A stretch of DNA of 64,000 bases. It comes from Saccharospirillum sp040881935. GTDB taxonomy: Bacteria > Pseudomonadota > Gammaproteobacteria > Pseudomonadales > Natronospirillaceae. Below, piece by piece: positions 26,678-36,498 of the stretch (position 1 is its first letter; each line of letters opens with the position of its first letter). The position numbers and the translations under genes are program-made. The notes under the pieces were generated by a model, which worked only from the letters and a program-made list of their open reading frames with translations, searched no databases and was not told the origin of the DNA. Location: NCBI RefSeq assembly GCF_040881935.1, contig NZ_JBBECH010000054.1, positions 1 through 64,000 on the forward strand, in the 5' to 3' direction.

Positions 26678-27642
26678 CGCTGGCCTGGTGGTGGATGCTG
26701 GCATTGATGCCAGTGCCCTGGCTCATCGCGCGCTGGGTTAAGGCGGTGGATGCCGGAGATCGGCTCGACCACCCGGTGCTGGCCCGCTGGTCTACAGGCC
26801 GTGCCGCTAAAGGCGGGCCATCATCGGTGCACAGCCGCTGGCTGTGGCTGGCCTGGGGTTTGGTATTACTGGCACTGGCGCGCCCGCAAACACTGGGCCC
26901 CTGGGTCGAACCCGAGCAACCAGCGCGAGCCATAATGCTGGTGGTGGATGTATCGCGCAGCATGGAAGAGCCAGATATGGAATGGGGCGGCCAACGCGTG
27001 CGTCGCTACCAGGCGGTACAACAGGTGGTGGGTGATTTTGCCCGCGAACGCCAGGGTGATGCACTGGGCCTGGTGGTGTTTGGCGAATTTGCCGATACCC
27101 AGGCACCGCTGACACCTGATGTTGAAGCCGTGCGCGACCTGTTGTTTGATGTCTTGCCGGGCATGGCTGGCGACAGCACCGCTATCGGCGATGCCCTGGG
27201 TTTGGCGGTCAAGCGTCTGCGCGACCAGCCGGTGACGGACCCGGTGATTCTGCTGTTGTCGGATGGGGAGAACAATGCCGGGGAGCTGGACCCTATGGCT
27301 GCCGCTGGAGCGGCGCGTGACAGTGATATTCGGGTACACACCATTGCTTTTGGACAACCGCGTAGCGGCGACTTTTTTGGTCTGATGCGGGGTGCGAGTG
27401 TGGATGTCGAGACACTGGGCCGCGTCGCCCGGGAAACCGGCGGTGAACTCTTTGTCGCGGAAAGTACCGATGAGCTGGCCCGGGTCTACGACCGCATCGA
27501 CGCTCTGGAACCCAGCCCCCGGGCCGGTCAGGCCCAACGACTGGCGGCCGAATGGTTCTGGGTACCTGCACTCGCTGCCTTGCTAGTGGTGGTTGCCGGA
27601 CAGCATGTTCGGGTGCCGCGTCGGCGGAGGGCACCGTCATGA
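26674..27642 (+). CDS. BatA-like VWA-domain membrane protein
   Basis: A 322-residue protein with N-terminal membrane segments, a von Willebrand A domain and a C-terminal membrane helix (WVPALAALLVVVAGQHV). The MIDAS metal site is complete: DVSRS in LVVDVSRSMEEPD near residue 91, and LLSDGENNAG near residue 193. It should work with the MoxR ATPase and the next VWA/TPR protein. ATGA overlaps join it to both neighbours. Confidence 0.9.
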   Translation: MTLAWWWMLALMPVPWLIARWVKAVDAGDRLDHPVLARWSTGRAAKGGPSSVHSRWLWLAWGLVLLALARPQTLGPWVEPEQPARAIMLVVDVSRSMEEPDMEWGGQRVRRYQAVQQVVGDFARERQGDALGLVVFGEFADTQAPLTPDVEAVRDLLFDVLPGMAGDSTAIGDALGLAVKRLRDQPVTDPVILLLSDGENNAGELDPMAAAGAARDSDIRVHTIAFGQPRSGDFFGLMRGASVDVETLGRVARETGGELFVAESTDELARVYDRIDALEPSPRAGQAQRLAAEWFWVPALAALLVVVAGQHVRVPRRRRAPS

Positions 27643-29321
27643 TCTGGACCCGTCCGTTGATCTTGCTGGCATTGTTGCCCTGGCTGGCCTGGAGCCTCTG
27701 GCGCTGGCGGCGACAGCAGCGCCAGGGTGGCTGGCATCGGCTGATGGATAAGCGCTTGCTGCAGCGTTTGAATTATCGTGGTGGCGCCCGCCAGCAATCG
27801 CTGGCGCAGGGTGCACTGCTACTGGCCGGGGTGTTGCTGATCGTCGCCGCAGCCGGCCCGGCAAGACCGCTGGCCGGAGGTACGACCTTGACGGCCGGCA
27901 ATCTGATCGTGGTATTGGATGCAACCTTATCGATGACGGTCGAGGACACCTCACCGTCGCGCGCCATTCGCGCCGAGCGGCTGGTGCAGGGCTGGGCAGC
28001 CTCCGGCATCTTTGAACGCACCGCCGTGGTCGTTTATTCCGGTTCAGCGCACTGGCTGGTGCCGCTGACCCGCGACATCGAAACCCTGGCACTGCAGCTG
28101 GAGCAGATGTCGCCGTACCTCATGCCGCAGTTTGGTAACCGGCCGGAGCTGGCGTTTGAACGGGTGACAGAGCGGCTGAATACGCTACAGGGCCGCAGTC
28201 AGCTACTCTGGATCACCGATGATGCCAGCCCTGATCGGGTCGATGCACTGTTAGCCGCCCGGCCCCAGGTCGAGCGCTTTTGGCTGATGCCGATCGGTAC
28301 CGAGTCGGGCGGGCCAATCCCCTTGCCGGATGGCAGCGGCTATCTGCAAGACGGCCGTCGTATGGTGTTGCCCACTCTGGACCGGGCCGGATTTCGGGAA
28401 ATCGCCAGTCGCCTAAACGCAACGCTGCTGCCGATGGAGCAAACCGTGGAAAACCTGGATCTCAGCATCGACCGGGGCGCGGTCTCCACTGAACGCCAGA
28501 TACGCGAATGGGGCTTCTGGCTGTTGGTACCAGTGCTGGTGCTGTTATTGCCCTGGTACCGGCGTGGCCTGGTGTACAGTTTGCCGTTTGTGCTGCTGTG
28601 GCAGCCGATCCCTGCGGATGCCGCCGGTTGGGCAGACCCGCTGCTGAAAAACCGTGAGCAGCGGGCTTTTCAGGCGTATCAGGAAGGTGACGTGGACCAG
28701 AGTCTGGCTCTGACCGACCGCCGGGATCTGGCCGCCCAACTGGCGTTTGAGCAGGGGGATTACGAGCGGGCGGCGGATCTCTGGCAACAGCTGGATGACG
28801 CCTCGGCGCACTACAACCGGGGCAATGCGCTGGCGCATCAGGGCCGCTTGCAGGAAGCGATCGACGCCTACGATGAAGCCCTGGCCCGGGCCGATCTGGA
28901 CGCGGCCCGTTTCAATAAAGAGCGCGTTGCCGAGGCTCTGCAGCAACAGCAGGAGCAGCAAAAACAACAGCAACAGCAAAGCGAGCAGAACGAAGAGTCG
29001 GAATCACAACCGGGTGAGTCGCAAGACTCGAATCAACAGGGCGACCCGTCGCAGGAGCCTGACGGGCAACCGGGCGATCCGCAGCCACCGGGTGACGAAG
29101 AAACAGAGCAAAAAGAAGGCCGCGACAGCCAGTCGGCCGAACAACAAGACTCGGAAGCCGAAGGCGAACCCGACCCCGATCTGGAAGCACGCCGCCGCGA
29201 TCAGGCGGTAGAGCAGTTGCTGAACCGGGTACCCTCGGTTCAGGGCCAGGTGTTGCAGCAAAAATTTCAGTATCAGTACCAGCAAGCCCCGACGGACGAG
29301 GAGCCCGATTCACTATGGTAA
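27639..29321 (+). CDS. BatB/BatC-like VWA-TPR fusion protein
   Basis: A 560-residue membrane protein joining a BatB-type VWA domain to a BatC-type TPR tail. Membrane helices flank the VWA domain (ALLLAGVLLIVAAAGPA before, and LLVPVLVLLLPWY after). The MIDAS motif reads DATLS, so the second position is Thr instead of Ser. TPR-like helices (residues 360-425: AFEQGDYERAADLWQQLDD, YNRGNALAHQGRLQEAIDAY) lead into a long Gln/Glu/Pro-rich tail (about 430-510). It overlaps both neighbours by a few bases. Confidence 0.9.
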   Translation: MIWTRPLILLALLPWLAWSLWRWRRQQRQGGWHRLMDKRLLQRLNYRGGARQQSLAQGALLLAGVLLIVAAAGPARPLAGGTTLTAGNLIVVLDATLSMTVEDTSPSRAIRAERLVQGWAASGIFERTAVVVYSGSAHWLVPLTRDIETLALQLEQMSPYLMPQFGNRPELAFERVTERLNTLQGRSQLLWITDDASPDRVDALLAARPQVERFWLMPIGTESGGPIPLPDGSGYLQDGRRMVLPTLDRAGFREIASRLNATLLPMEQTVENLDLSIDRGAVSTERQIREWGFWLLVPVLVLLLPWYRRGLVYSLPFVLLWQPIPADAAGWADPLLKNREQRAFQAYQEGDVDQSLALTDRRDLAAQLAFEQGDYERAADLWQQLDDASAHYNRGNALAHQGRLQEAIDAYDEALARADLDAARFNKERVAEALQQQQEQQKQQQQQSEQNEESESQPGESQDSNQQGDPSQEPDGQPGDPQPPGDEETEQKEGRDSQSAEQQDSEAEGEPDPDLEARRRDQAVEQLLNRVPSVQGQVLQQKFQYQYQQAPTDEEPDSLW

Positions 29322-31030
29322 ACACCGCACGACAGTGTCTGATCTCCTTGCTGAAAACCGGCGTTGGTCTCCGTGTTAGTGCGGTGCTGGTGACGTTGCT
29401 GCTGGTCAGTGTAGCGGCCTCAGCAGCGGTGACGGCGGAGGTCGACCGCACCCGTCTGTATCAGGATGAAACTCTGACGCTGACCATTCGTGCTGACTTT
29501 CCGGCCGCCACTGATCCACTGGATTTAACCGCGTTAAATACCCTGTTTCAGGTGGTGGACCAGTCGCAAAGCACCCAAAGCCGGTATTCGACTGCTCTGG
29601 GTCAGCAGCGCTGGCGCGAATGGCGGTTGCAGGTCAGGCCACGTGAAATCGGCACCCTGGCAATACCCAATTTTAGCCTGGGCGGTGAGCAGTCGAGCCC
29701 GATCATGATTACCGTGATGGACCCGGCCGACCGCCAGCAAGGCCTGCCCGAGGAAGCCGTTATCCTGTCGGTCTCGATTGACGATGACAGCCTCTACATC
29801 GGGCAGAGCACGATACTGACTGTTAATCTCGACTACCAGGTGCGCCTGCAAGGCAATTTTGCCCAGTTGGATCTCAGCGCATTCGATGCTGAAAAACTCA
29901 ACGAAGACAACACCCAGACCACCCATGGCGGGGAGCCGTACCGGCGCTATCAACTGGTCTACCGGCTAACGCCGGAGCGGGACGGCACTCTGACGATTCC
30001 GGAAATCCGTTTTGTCGGGCAGTACGAAAGCAGTAATTACGGCCAGCCAATGCGCATGCACCGCATTCACCCAGGCATTGAGGTACAGGTGCAACCCATA
30101 CCCGCATCGTACCCGGCAAACGCCGTCTGGTTACCGGCCGAGTCGGTTACCTTGGGCGATAACCTGGGCAGTATTGTCCAGGCTGAGGTTAATGAACATC
30201 TGGACTGGCAGGTCACGACTAGCATTCAGGGCCAGCCCGCGACCCAGCTCCCCGACCCGCTGGCGGCCCTGGCCGATGACGACTTTCGATTTTATCGCAA
30301 CAGCCCGGAATTCAGTGATTCCAGCGGCCAACAACAGCGTATTGATCAGGCGGCACTGGTGTTTGCTGCGCCCGGAACCTACGACTTGCCTGCACTGCGA
30401 GTGCCCTGGTGGGATACCAACACAGATACGCTGCGCTACGCTGAACTGCCCGAGCGGTCCGTCCGTATAGACGGTATAAGCAATGAGGCCATGGATATAC
30501 TGGCCGATCCGTCCCGGCTGAATGCAGAATCGCCCTCTGGCGAGGCCGACGATCTGAGCACCGATGCAGATTCAGACGCTGGCATTGTGGGTCTCTGGCC
30601 CTGGGTCAGTGCCAGTCTGGGCATTGGCTGGCTGGCCACGACACTGGTTTTTTGGGCCAGCCATCGTTACATGAGAAGCCGGTTGCGCGCTGCCAATGAC
30701 ACCCCAGTGGCAGAGACAATTCATGCGCAGGAGCCGGTATTGGATGAGATGGCCCAGGCTGCTCGTGGTGGAGATGTTGGTGCCTATCACGCAGCCTTAT
30801 TACGCTGGCTTCGAACCCGGCCGGAACAAACCCACGGGAATCTGCGACTGCAGCTTGGCGAATCGGAGCAGGCCACATTGAAACAGATTGAGGCGTATTT
30901 GTTCGCCCGTCAACCAGAGACCGCAGCACCCGATCGCGCTGCGTTGGTAGCGTTGCACAACGCCGTGCAGGGACTGCAGACACCGCTCCGGAAAATGACA
31001 GTAGCGGATGTATTGACCCTGTACCCCTGA
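29315..31030 (+). CDS. BatD family protein
   Basis: A 571-residue BatD-like protein, last of the operon. It has a signal segment (VSAVLVTLLLVSVAASAAV), a large beta-sandwich periplasmic region (residues 45-420; DRTRLYQDETLTLTIRAD, then two more repeats), a membrane helix (WPWVSASLGIGWLATTLVFW) and a short cytoplasmic helical tail. BatD proteins accompany BatA/B in many bacteria, and the operon is linked to stress or aerotolerance in a few. The start overlaps the preceding stop by 7 bp. Confidence 0.88.
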   Translation: MVNTARQCLISLLKTGVGLRVSAVLVTLLLVSVAASAAVTAEVDRTRLYQDETLTLTIRADFPAATDPLDLTALNTLFQVVDQSQSTQSRYSTALGQQRWREWRLQVRPREIGTLAIPNFSLGGEQSSPIMITVMDPADRQQGLPEEAVILSVSIDDDSLYIGQSTILTVNLDYQVRLQGNFAQLDLSAFDAEKLNEDNTQTTHGGEPYRRYQLVYRLTPERDGTLTIPEIRFVGQYESSNYGQPMRMHRIHPGIEVQVQPIPASYPANAVWLPAESVTLGDNLGSIVQAEVNEHLDWQVTTSIQGQPATQLPDPLAALADDDFRFYRNSPEFSDSSGQQQRIDQAALVFAAPGTYDLPALRVPWWDTNTDTLRYAELPERSVRIDGISNEAMDILADPSRLNAESPSGEADDLSTDADSDAGIVGLWPWVSASLGIGWLATTLVFWASHRYMRSRLRAANDTPVAETIHAQEPVLDEMAQAARGGDVGAYHAALLRWLRTRPEQTHGNLRLQLGESEQATLKQIEAYLFARQPETAAPDRAALVALHNAVQGLQTPLRKMTVADVLTLYP

Positions 31031-31092
31031 AACGATTGCATTGGCGTTATCTTTGGCTAATGTCTTAAAAACACCCATATAGAGGATTGCCT

Positions 31093-32697
31093 GTGCAGCC
31101 TAAACGGCCTTCCACAGAAGTGGCATCCACACCTATTGATCCATCGATGGTAAGACTGGTCACACTGCTCCTGGCAGCGTTGAGTATCGTTGTTTTTGCA
31201 GCTCTGGCCCGGTTTCTGTACCAGGCAGAAACGGAAAACATTCACCGTAATTTTTCGGCAGAAGTGGCGCAGCAGGCTTTATCGTTTGAGCGCGAAGTAC
31301 TGTTGAATCTGGAAATACTGTTCGCACTCAATGCCTCAGTTTCGTTGTTCGACGTCGTAACTCCAGAACGATTTGATCAACTGACACGGGACATTCTGGC
31401 TCGTTCGCCGGCCATCTACGCGGTTGCCTGGGCGGAAATTGTAACGCTCGATACACTGGCAGCATTTGAAGCCCGCATGAACAATTGGCATCCCGGTTAT
31501 CAGGTTACTGAGCGGAACGCCAATGATGAAGTGGTGGTAGCAACCAATCGGCCCCGATATGTGCCGGTGGTGATGATCGAACCGATGGTGACTAACCATG
31601 CCGCCCTCGGTTTCGATCTGGCCAGTGAGCCTCGTCGATTGTCAGCTTTGTTGCAAGCCCTGGAAACCGGGAAAATGGTGGCCACTGCTGGTATTAGACT
31701 GGTTCAGGAGCCAAACAATCAACGCGGTTTTCTGGTGTTTTCGTCTCAGACTTTTCCGTCATCAAACAGTGCAGAGCCCGGGGGCGAAGAACGTGTTGTG
31801 TTTGTGAACGGCGTATTTCGTGTCGGGGAACTGATCAACCAGTCTGTCGCTAATACCCTCAGTGAGCAGATGCAGGTGCAGGTGATTGACCGGACGCGGG
31901 GTTCCGGTGACATCTTGTACAGCAGTGAGCCGGACCTGAACGAGAAGTGGCTAACAACGCGCACCGTGGTACACGACTTGCCCAATGTGGCTGGTCGTCA
32001 GTGGAGTTTTGAAGTGACCCCGGCCGCGTCGCTTTATACTGAACGGCATAGCTATGTGTCATGGCTGGTACTGGGTTCCGGCACCGTGGTCGTGTTGCTG
32101 CTTGTGGTTTATGTATTGGTGACCCAGCGCCAGACGCGGGATCTGAACGCCGCTAAGTCCGAGTTGGAGCGCATTTCGCTGACCGATAGCCTTACCGGCC
32201 TCGCCAACCGTCGCCACTTTGATCAGCACCTGGAGCAGCAATGGGCACTGGCAGCACGCCAGCAAAGTTCACTGTCGTTGGTGATGATCGATATCGATAA
32301 TTTCAAACCCTATAACGATGAGTACGGTCACCCGCAAGGCGATGCGGCCCTGGAACAGGTGGCCAAAGCGTTAGACACTGTCGCTACCCGTCCACTGGAC
32401 CTGGTGGCGCGTTATGGAGGTGAAGAGTTCGCACTGATTTTGCCCGACACGGTTAATCCGGCCGAGATCGCCGAAACCTGCCGGAGCAAAGTGGAAACGC
32501 TGGGGTTGCGCTATGAGTATTCTAACGTGGCCCGTGTCGTGACCATTAGTGCCGGGGTTTGCACCCTGACACCGGCCGACGGATACAGCCTAAAGAACCT
32601 GAGTGAATGGGCGGACGATGCCTTGTATCAGGCCAAGGAGCGGGGGCGCAATCAAGTGGTCATTTATTCAGCCGAACGCGGCTTGCACCGGGATTAG
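31093..32697 (+). CDS. CHASE-domain diguanylate cyclase
   Basis: A 534-residue membrane sensor that should make cyclic di-GMP. A first membrane helix (LVTLLLAALSIVVFAALARF), a periplasmic CHASE domain (about 60-300, with SPAIYAVAWAE), a second helix (WLVLGSGTVVVLLLVVYVLV) and a GGDEF domain starting SLTDSLTGLANRRHFD. The active site is GGEEF near residue 441, and an RPLD inhibitory site lies five residues upstream, so product inhibition is likely. I chose GTG at 31093 because AGAGGA is six bases upstream; TTG at 31087 is too close to it. Confidence 0.92.
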   Translation: MQPKRPSTEVASTPIDPSMVRLVTLLLAALSIVVFAALARFLYQAETENIHRNFSAEVAQQALSFEREVLLNLEILFALNASVSLFDVVTPERFDQLTRDILARSPAIYAVAWAEIVTLDTLAAFEARMNNWHPGYQVTERNANDEVVVATNRPRYVPVVMIEPMVTNHAALGFDLASEPRRLSALLQALETGKMVATAGIRLVQEPNNQRGFLVFSSQTFPSSNSAEPGGEERVVFVNGVFRVGELINQSVANTLSEQMQVQVIDRTRGSGDILYSSEPDLNEKWLTTRTVVHDLPNVAGRQWSFEVTPAASLYTERHSYVSWLVLGSGTVVVLLLVVYVLVTQRQTRDLNAAKSELERISLTDSLTGLANRRHFDQHLEQQWALAARQQSSLSLVMIDIDNFKPYNDEYGHPQGDAALEQVAKALDTVATRPLDLVARYGGEEFALILPDTVNPAEIAETCRSKVETLGLRYEYSNVARVVTISAGVCTLTPADGYSLKNLSEWADDALYQAKERGRNQVVIYSAERGLHRD

Positions 32698-32702
32698 TAA
32701 CT

Positions 32703-32882
32703 CAAGCTTCGGTGTTTGCCTATGAGACTAGCGGCGGCTGCCGGGTATGCCCCTGTGGGGTAGTCCGCAGCAGGGATGCTGCGGCCTAGGCTCCATGGAC
32801 GGATTCACGCCGACCCCACAGGGGCATACCCGGTAGCCGGTGCGGGCCAACACCTCTCAGGCGAACCGAACTCCGAAGCTTG
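32703..32882. repeat. Dispersed three-stem hairpin repeat, copy 3
   Basis: Main arms CCGGGTATGCCCCTGTGGGG (32741-32760) and exact complement (32814-32833), with outer pairing CAAGCTTCGG (32703) to CCGAAGCTTG (32873). The inner hairpins are slightly decayed: GCAGCAGGGATGCTGC near 32767 and CTCCATGGACGG near 32791. It occupies the convergent gap between the diguanylate cyclase and icmF and could terminate both. Its ends resemble those of the 36.3-kb copy. Confidence 0.85.
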
Positions 32883-32918
32883 TGTTAGTTAGCCACCGTC
32901 TGGTGGCCCACTGACTCT

Positions 32919-35900
32919 CTACATATTTCTGCGATATTCTCCACCCACCTGATACAGGGCGTGGCTGATCTGCCCAAGGCTGGCGACCTTCACCGTCTCC
33001 ATCAGAGTCGCGAACAGATTACGGCGCGTTCTGGCGTCATCGGCTAGCGTGGTGAGAGCATTGGTGACCTGCTCTTTGTGCTGGTGCTGGAACCGCGCGA
33101 CCTGTTCGATCTGTTGTTGTTTTTCAGCATCGGTCGAACGCATTAATTCGATCGGTGCTTCGACTTGATTGTCTTTTTTCGACAGAAAAGTATTCACGCC
33201 GATGATAGGCAATTCGCCGCTGTGTTTCTTGTGTTCGTACAGCATGGATTCATCCTGAATTTTGCTGCGCTGATACATGGTATCCATTGCTCCGAGCACG
33301 CCGCCGCGTTCACTCAGCCGTTCGAATTCAGCATAGACTGCGGCTTCGACCAGATCGGTCAGGTACTCCAGGGTGAACGCGCCCTGCATCGGGTTTTCAT
33401 TCTGGTTCAGACCGAGCTCTTTGTTGATGATCAGCTGAATCGCCACGGCACGGCGCACGCTGTCTTCTGTCGGTGTCGTTATCGCTTCATCGAACGCATT
33501 GGTGTGCAGGCTGTTGCAGTTGTCAAACAACGCATAGAGCGCTTGCAGGGTGGTGCGAATGTCGTTGAACTGAATTTCCTGGGCGTGGAGGGATCGGCCT
33601 GACGTTTGAATATGATATTTCAGCATTTGCGAGCGTGCATCGGCACCGTAACGATGCTTCATGGCCCGCGCCCAGATGCGCCGTGCGACTCGGCCGATCA
33701 CCGCGTATTCCGGGTCCATTCCGTTGCTGAAAAAGAAACTCAGATTTGGTGCGAAGGCGTTAATGTCCATGCCGCGTGCGCGGTAATATTCGACCAGGGT
33801 AAAGCCATTGGCCAGGGTAAAGGCGAGCTGGGTGATCGGGTTCGCACCGGCTTCGGCAATGTGATAGCCGCTGACACTGACGCTGTAAAAGTTACGCACG
33901 TCCCGTTCGATAAACCAGGACTGTACATCGCCCATTAAATGCAACGCAAACTCGGTCGAGAAAATGCAGGTATTTTGTGCCTGATCTTCTTTTAAAATGT
34001 CTGCCTGCACGGTGCCACGTACTTGCGTTAGGGTTTCGGCTGCAATGCGCTGGTAGATTTCGGCGTCAACCAGACGGTCGCCACTGACGCCGAGTAACCC
34101 CAGGCCGAGCCCGGAATGGCCTTCCGGCAAGTCACCCTGATAGCTGACTGGCGCATCACCTAATATGTCCTTGATGCGTTGCTGCGCGGCTTCCCATTCG
34201 CCGTTGTCGCGCAGGTGTTTTTCAATTTGCTGATCGATGGCCGTGTTCAGAAACATGGCCAGAATGATCGGCGCCGGGCCGTTGATGGTCATCGATACCG
34301 ACGTCGTCGGCGCGCACAAATCAAACCCTGAATAGAGTTTTTTCATGTCGTCCAGGGTGGCGATGGATACCCCGCTGTTGCCGACCTTGCCGTAAATGTC
34401 CGGTCGTTCGGCCGGGTCTTCGCCATATAGTGTAACCGAGTCGAAAGCCGTCGACAGCCGTGCGGCGGGTTGGCCGAGCGACAAATAATGGAAGCGACGA
34501 TTGGTGCGTTCCGGCGGGCCTTCACCGGCAAACATTCGCGTCGGATCTTCGCCGCTGCGACGGTAAGGGTAAACACCTGCGGTGTAGGGAAAGTGACCCG
34601 GCAGGTTTTCCTGGCCGCTGAACCAGACGCGTTCGCCCCAGTCGCGGCTGGTGTTGGCGCTGACTTTGGGAATGCGGTTGCCGCTCAGGGTTTGGCGGTA
34701 ATTGTCGCCGGTAATAGCGTTGCCGCGTACCTGGTATTCAAAGGTATCGGTGCGCACCGAGTCCATTAACGCATCCCAACCGAACAGAGTCTTGCGGCTG
34801 TCTGGCTGCAGTTGTTGCAGGGCTGCGTTGTGGCGTTTGGCCAATGTTGTTTGGGCGTTATCCAGTCCGTCGGTCGCGACATCGGTTAAGGGTGCCAGAC
34901 CATCCAGCCCGAGCAGGCGCAGGCTTTCATACAGATGCTGAACGGTGCGGGCGCAGTCGGCCTGGTTCTCTAATTGATCGCGCAGCGAACGTCCCTGCTC
35001 GGCAATTTCAGCCAGATACCGCTGCTGTGCGCCGGGAATTAACACATGAGCTTCGGGGTCGCCCTCGGGTAATGAGGCTTGCCATTGGGCGTCTGTTGCT
35101 TCGCTGAGTCGGCGGCACAGGTGATTGAATACACGGTTCACACCCGGGTCGGAAAAGTGGCTGGCAATGGTCGCGAACACCGGCAGCTTGGCATCATCGG
35201 ATTCAAAATCGATGCGGTTGCGTCGCCATTGTTTGCGCACATCGCGCAGCGCATCACCGGCGCCCTTGCCATCGAATTTGTTGATGACAATCCAGTCGGC
35301 CAGATCCAGCATGTCGATTTTTTCCAGCTGGCTGGCGGCGCCGTATTCGGGGGTCATCACATAGCCCGGAAAATCGACCAGATCGACAATGGCGCTGTCG
35401 GACTGGCCAATGCCAGCGGTTTCCACAAACACCAGGTCAAACCCCTGGTGACTCAGTTCGGTGATGGCTTCCTGCAGCACTTCACTGGTCGATAAATGCT
35501 GGCGTCGTGTGGCCATGCTGCGGAAATAGACGTTGGGTAAACGCAGGCTGTTGATGCGAATGCGGTCGCCGAGCAGGGCACCGCCGGTGCGTCGCCGGGT
35601 CGGGTCGATCGCCAGTACCGCAAAGCGTTTATCCGGAAATTCGGTGGCAAAACGCAGCACCAGTTCATCGCTCAAGCTGGATTTTCCGGCACCGCCGGTA
35701 CCGGTTAAGCCCAGCGTCGGTGCGCCTTTGTGGATGGTGTAGGGTGTTTTACGCCGGGCTTCAATGTCCGACAAAGCCCACGCCTGAATCAGATCCGGGT
35801 GGGCATCTTTGGGCAAGGATGTCGGCCGGGCATCACGGGCCTTCCGTATGTGCGCCACGGCATCGTCAATCATTCCCGGTAAACCCAGTTTCATGCCGTC

Positions 35901-36263
35901 GTTTGGGTGGTAAATGCGGGTGACGCCGTAGGCTTCGAGTTCAGCAATTTCATCGGGTGTAATGGTGCCACCACCGCCGCCAATGATGGCTATATAGCCA
36001 GCACCGCTGGCTTTTAGCCGGTCGACCAGATACCGGAAATACTCCATGTGTCCACCCTGATAGGAGCTGAGCGCAATGCCGTCGGCGTCTTCCTGCAGGG
36101 CGGCCTTGATCAGATCATCGACACTGCGGTTATGGCCGAGATGAATCACCTCGCAGCCGCGATCCTGAATCAGGCGGCGCATCACGTTGATGGCGGCATC
36201 GTGGCCGTCGAACAGGCTGGCGGCCGTGATGATGCGCAGCGGTGCAGTGTTTTCGTGACTCAT
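32919..36263 (-). CDS. icmF: Fused isobutyryl-CoA mutase with G-protein chaperone (IcmF)
   Basis: An 1114-residue adenosylcobalamin enzyme that interconverts isobutyryl-CoA and n-butyryl-CoA (some members also act on isovaleryl/pivalyl-CoA). The order is typical of IcmF. A B12-binding domain comes first, with the cobalt-ligand His in DGHD at 19-22. A MeaB-type GTPase follows, with P-loop GTGGAGKSS at 188-196 and NKFD. The mutase barrel comes last, from about residue 560 (YPYRRSGEDPTRMFAGEG, SVSMTINGPAPI). No domain is missing. The dehydrogenase gene lies upstream on the same strand, so the pair may convert isobutyryl-CoA towards acetoacetyl-CoA. Confidence 0.95.
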   Translation of the reverse strand: MSHENTAPLRIITAASLFDGHDAAINVMRRLIQDRGCEVIHLGHNRSVDDLIKAALQEDADGIALSSYQGGHMEYFRYLVDRLKASGAGYIAIIGGGGGTITPDEIAELEAYGVTRIYHPNDGMKLGLPGMIDDAVAHIRKARDARPTSLPKDAHPDLIQAWALSDIEARRKTPYTIHKGAPTLGLTGTGGAGKSSLSDELVLRFATEFPDKRFAVLAIDPTRRRTGGALLGDRIRINSLRLPNVYFRSMATRRQHLSTSEVLQEAITELSHQGFDLVFVETAGIGQSDSAIVDLVDFPGYVMTPEYGAASQLEKIDMLDLADWIVINKFDGKGAGDALRDVRKQWRRNRIDFESDDAKLPVFATIASHFSDPGVNRVFNHLCRRLSEATDAQWQASLPEGDPEAHVLIPGAQQRYLAEIAEQGRSLRDQLENQADCARTVQHLYESLRLLGLDGLAPLTDVATDGLDNAQTTLAKRHNAALQQLQPDSRKTLFGWDALMDSVRTDTFEYQVRGNAITGDNYRQTLSGNRIPKVSANTSRDWGERVWFSGQENLPGHFPYTAGVYPYRRSGEDPTRMFAGEGPPERTNRRFHYLSLGQPAARLSTAFDSVTLYGEDPAERPDIYGKVGNSGVSIATLDDMKKLYSGFDLCAPTTSVSMTINGPAPIILAMFLNTAIDQQIEKHLRDNGEWEAAQQRIKDILGDAPVSYQGDLPEGHSGLGLGLLGVSGDRLVDAEIYQRIAAETLTQVRGTVQADILKEDQAQNTCIFSTEFALHLMGDVQSWFIERDVRNFYSVSVSGYHIAEAGANPITQLAFTLANGFTLVEYYRARGMDINAFAPNLSFFFSNGMDPEYAVIGRVARRIWARAMKHRYGADARSQMLKYHIQTSGRSLHAQEIQFNDIRTTLQALYALFDNCNSLHTNAFDEAITTPTEDSVRRAVAIQLIINKELGLNQNENPMQGAFTLEYLTDLVEAAVYAEFERLSERGGVLGAMDTMYQRSKIQDESMLYEHKKHSGELPIIGVNTFLSKKDNQVEAPIELMRSTDAEKQQQIEQVARFQHQHKEQVTNALTTLADDARTRRNLFATLMETVKVASLGQISHALYQVGGEYRRNM

Positions 36264-36301
36264 AAAGCGTTTTCCCAGCGAGTGTCTTTGAGGTTATCAC
36301 C

Positions 36302-36483
36302 CAAGGTTTCGGAGTTCGGTTCACTTCAGTGGTGTTGGCCCGCCCCAGATGCCGGGTATGCCTCTGTGGGGTCGGCGTTAATCCATCCATGGAGCCTAGG
36401 CCGCAACATCCATGTTGCGGACTTCCCCACAGAGGCATACCCGGCACCCGGTGCTAGTCTCCTGAGCGAACTCCGAAACTTGA
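36302..36483. repeat. Dispersed three-stem hairpin repeat, copy 4
   Basis: Arms GCCGGGTATGCCTCTGTGGGG (36351-36371) and complement (36425-36445), with an outer TTTCGGAGTTCG pair at 36306-36317 and 36468-36479. Inner hairpins: CCATCCATGG near 36383 and CCGCAACATCCATGTTGCGG at 36401-36420. It separates icmF from the dehydrogenase gene upstream of it, and its outer ends are similar in sequence to those of the 32.7-kb copy. Confidence 0.88.
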
Positions 36484-36498
36484 GTGATAACGGAAGCA

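Noticed and set aside
36130..36447. Short frames inside the hairpin repeats (encoding DGFTPTP-like or HPCCGLP-like peptides)
   Set aside because: They follow from the conserved repeat core in any frame, have no ribosome binding sites, and the same peptides recur only because the DNA does.
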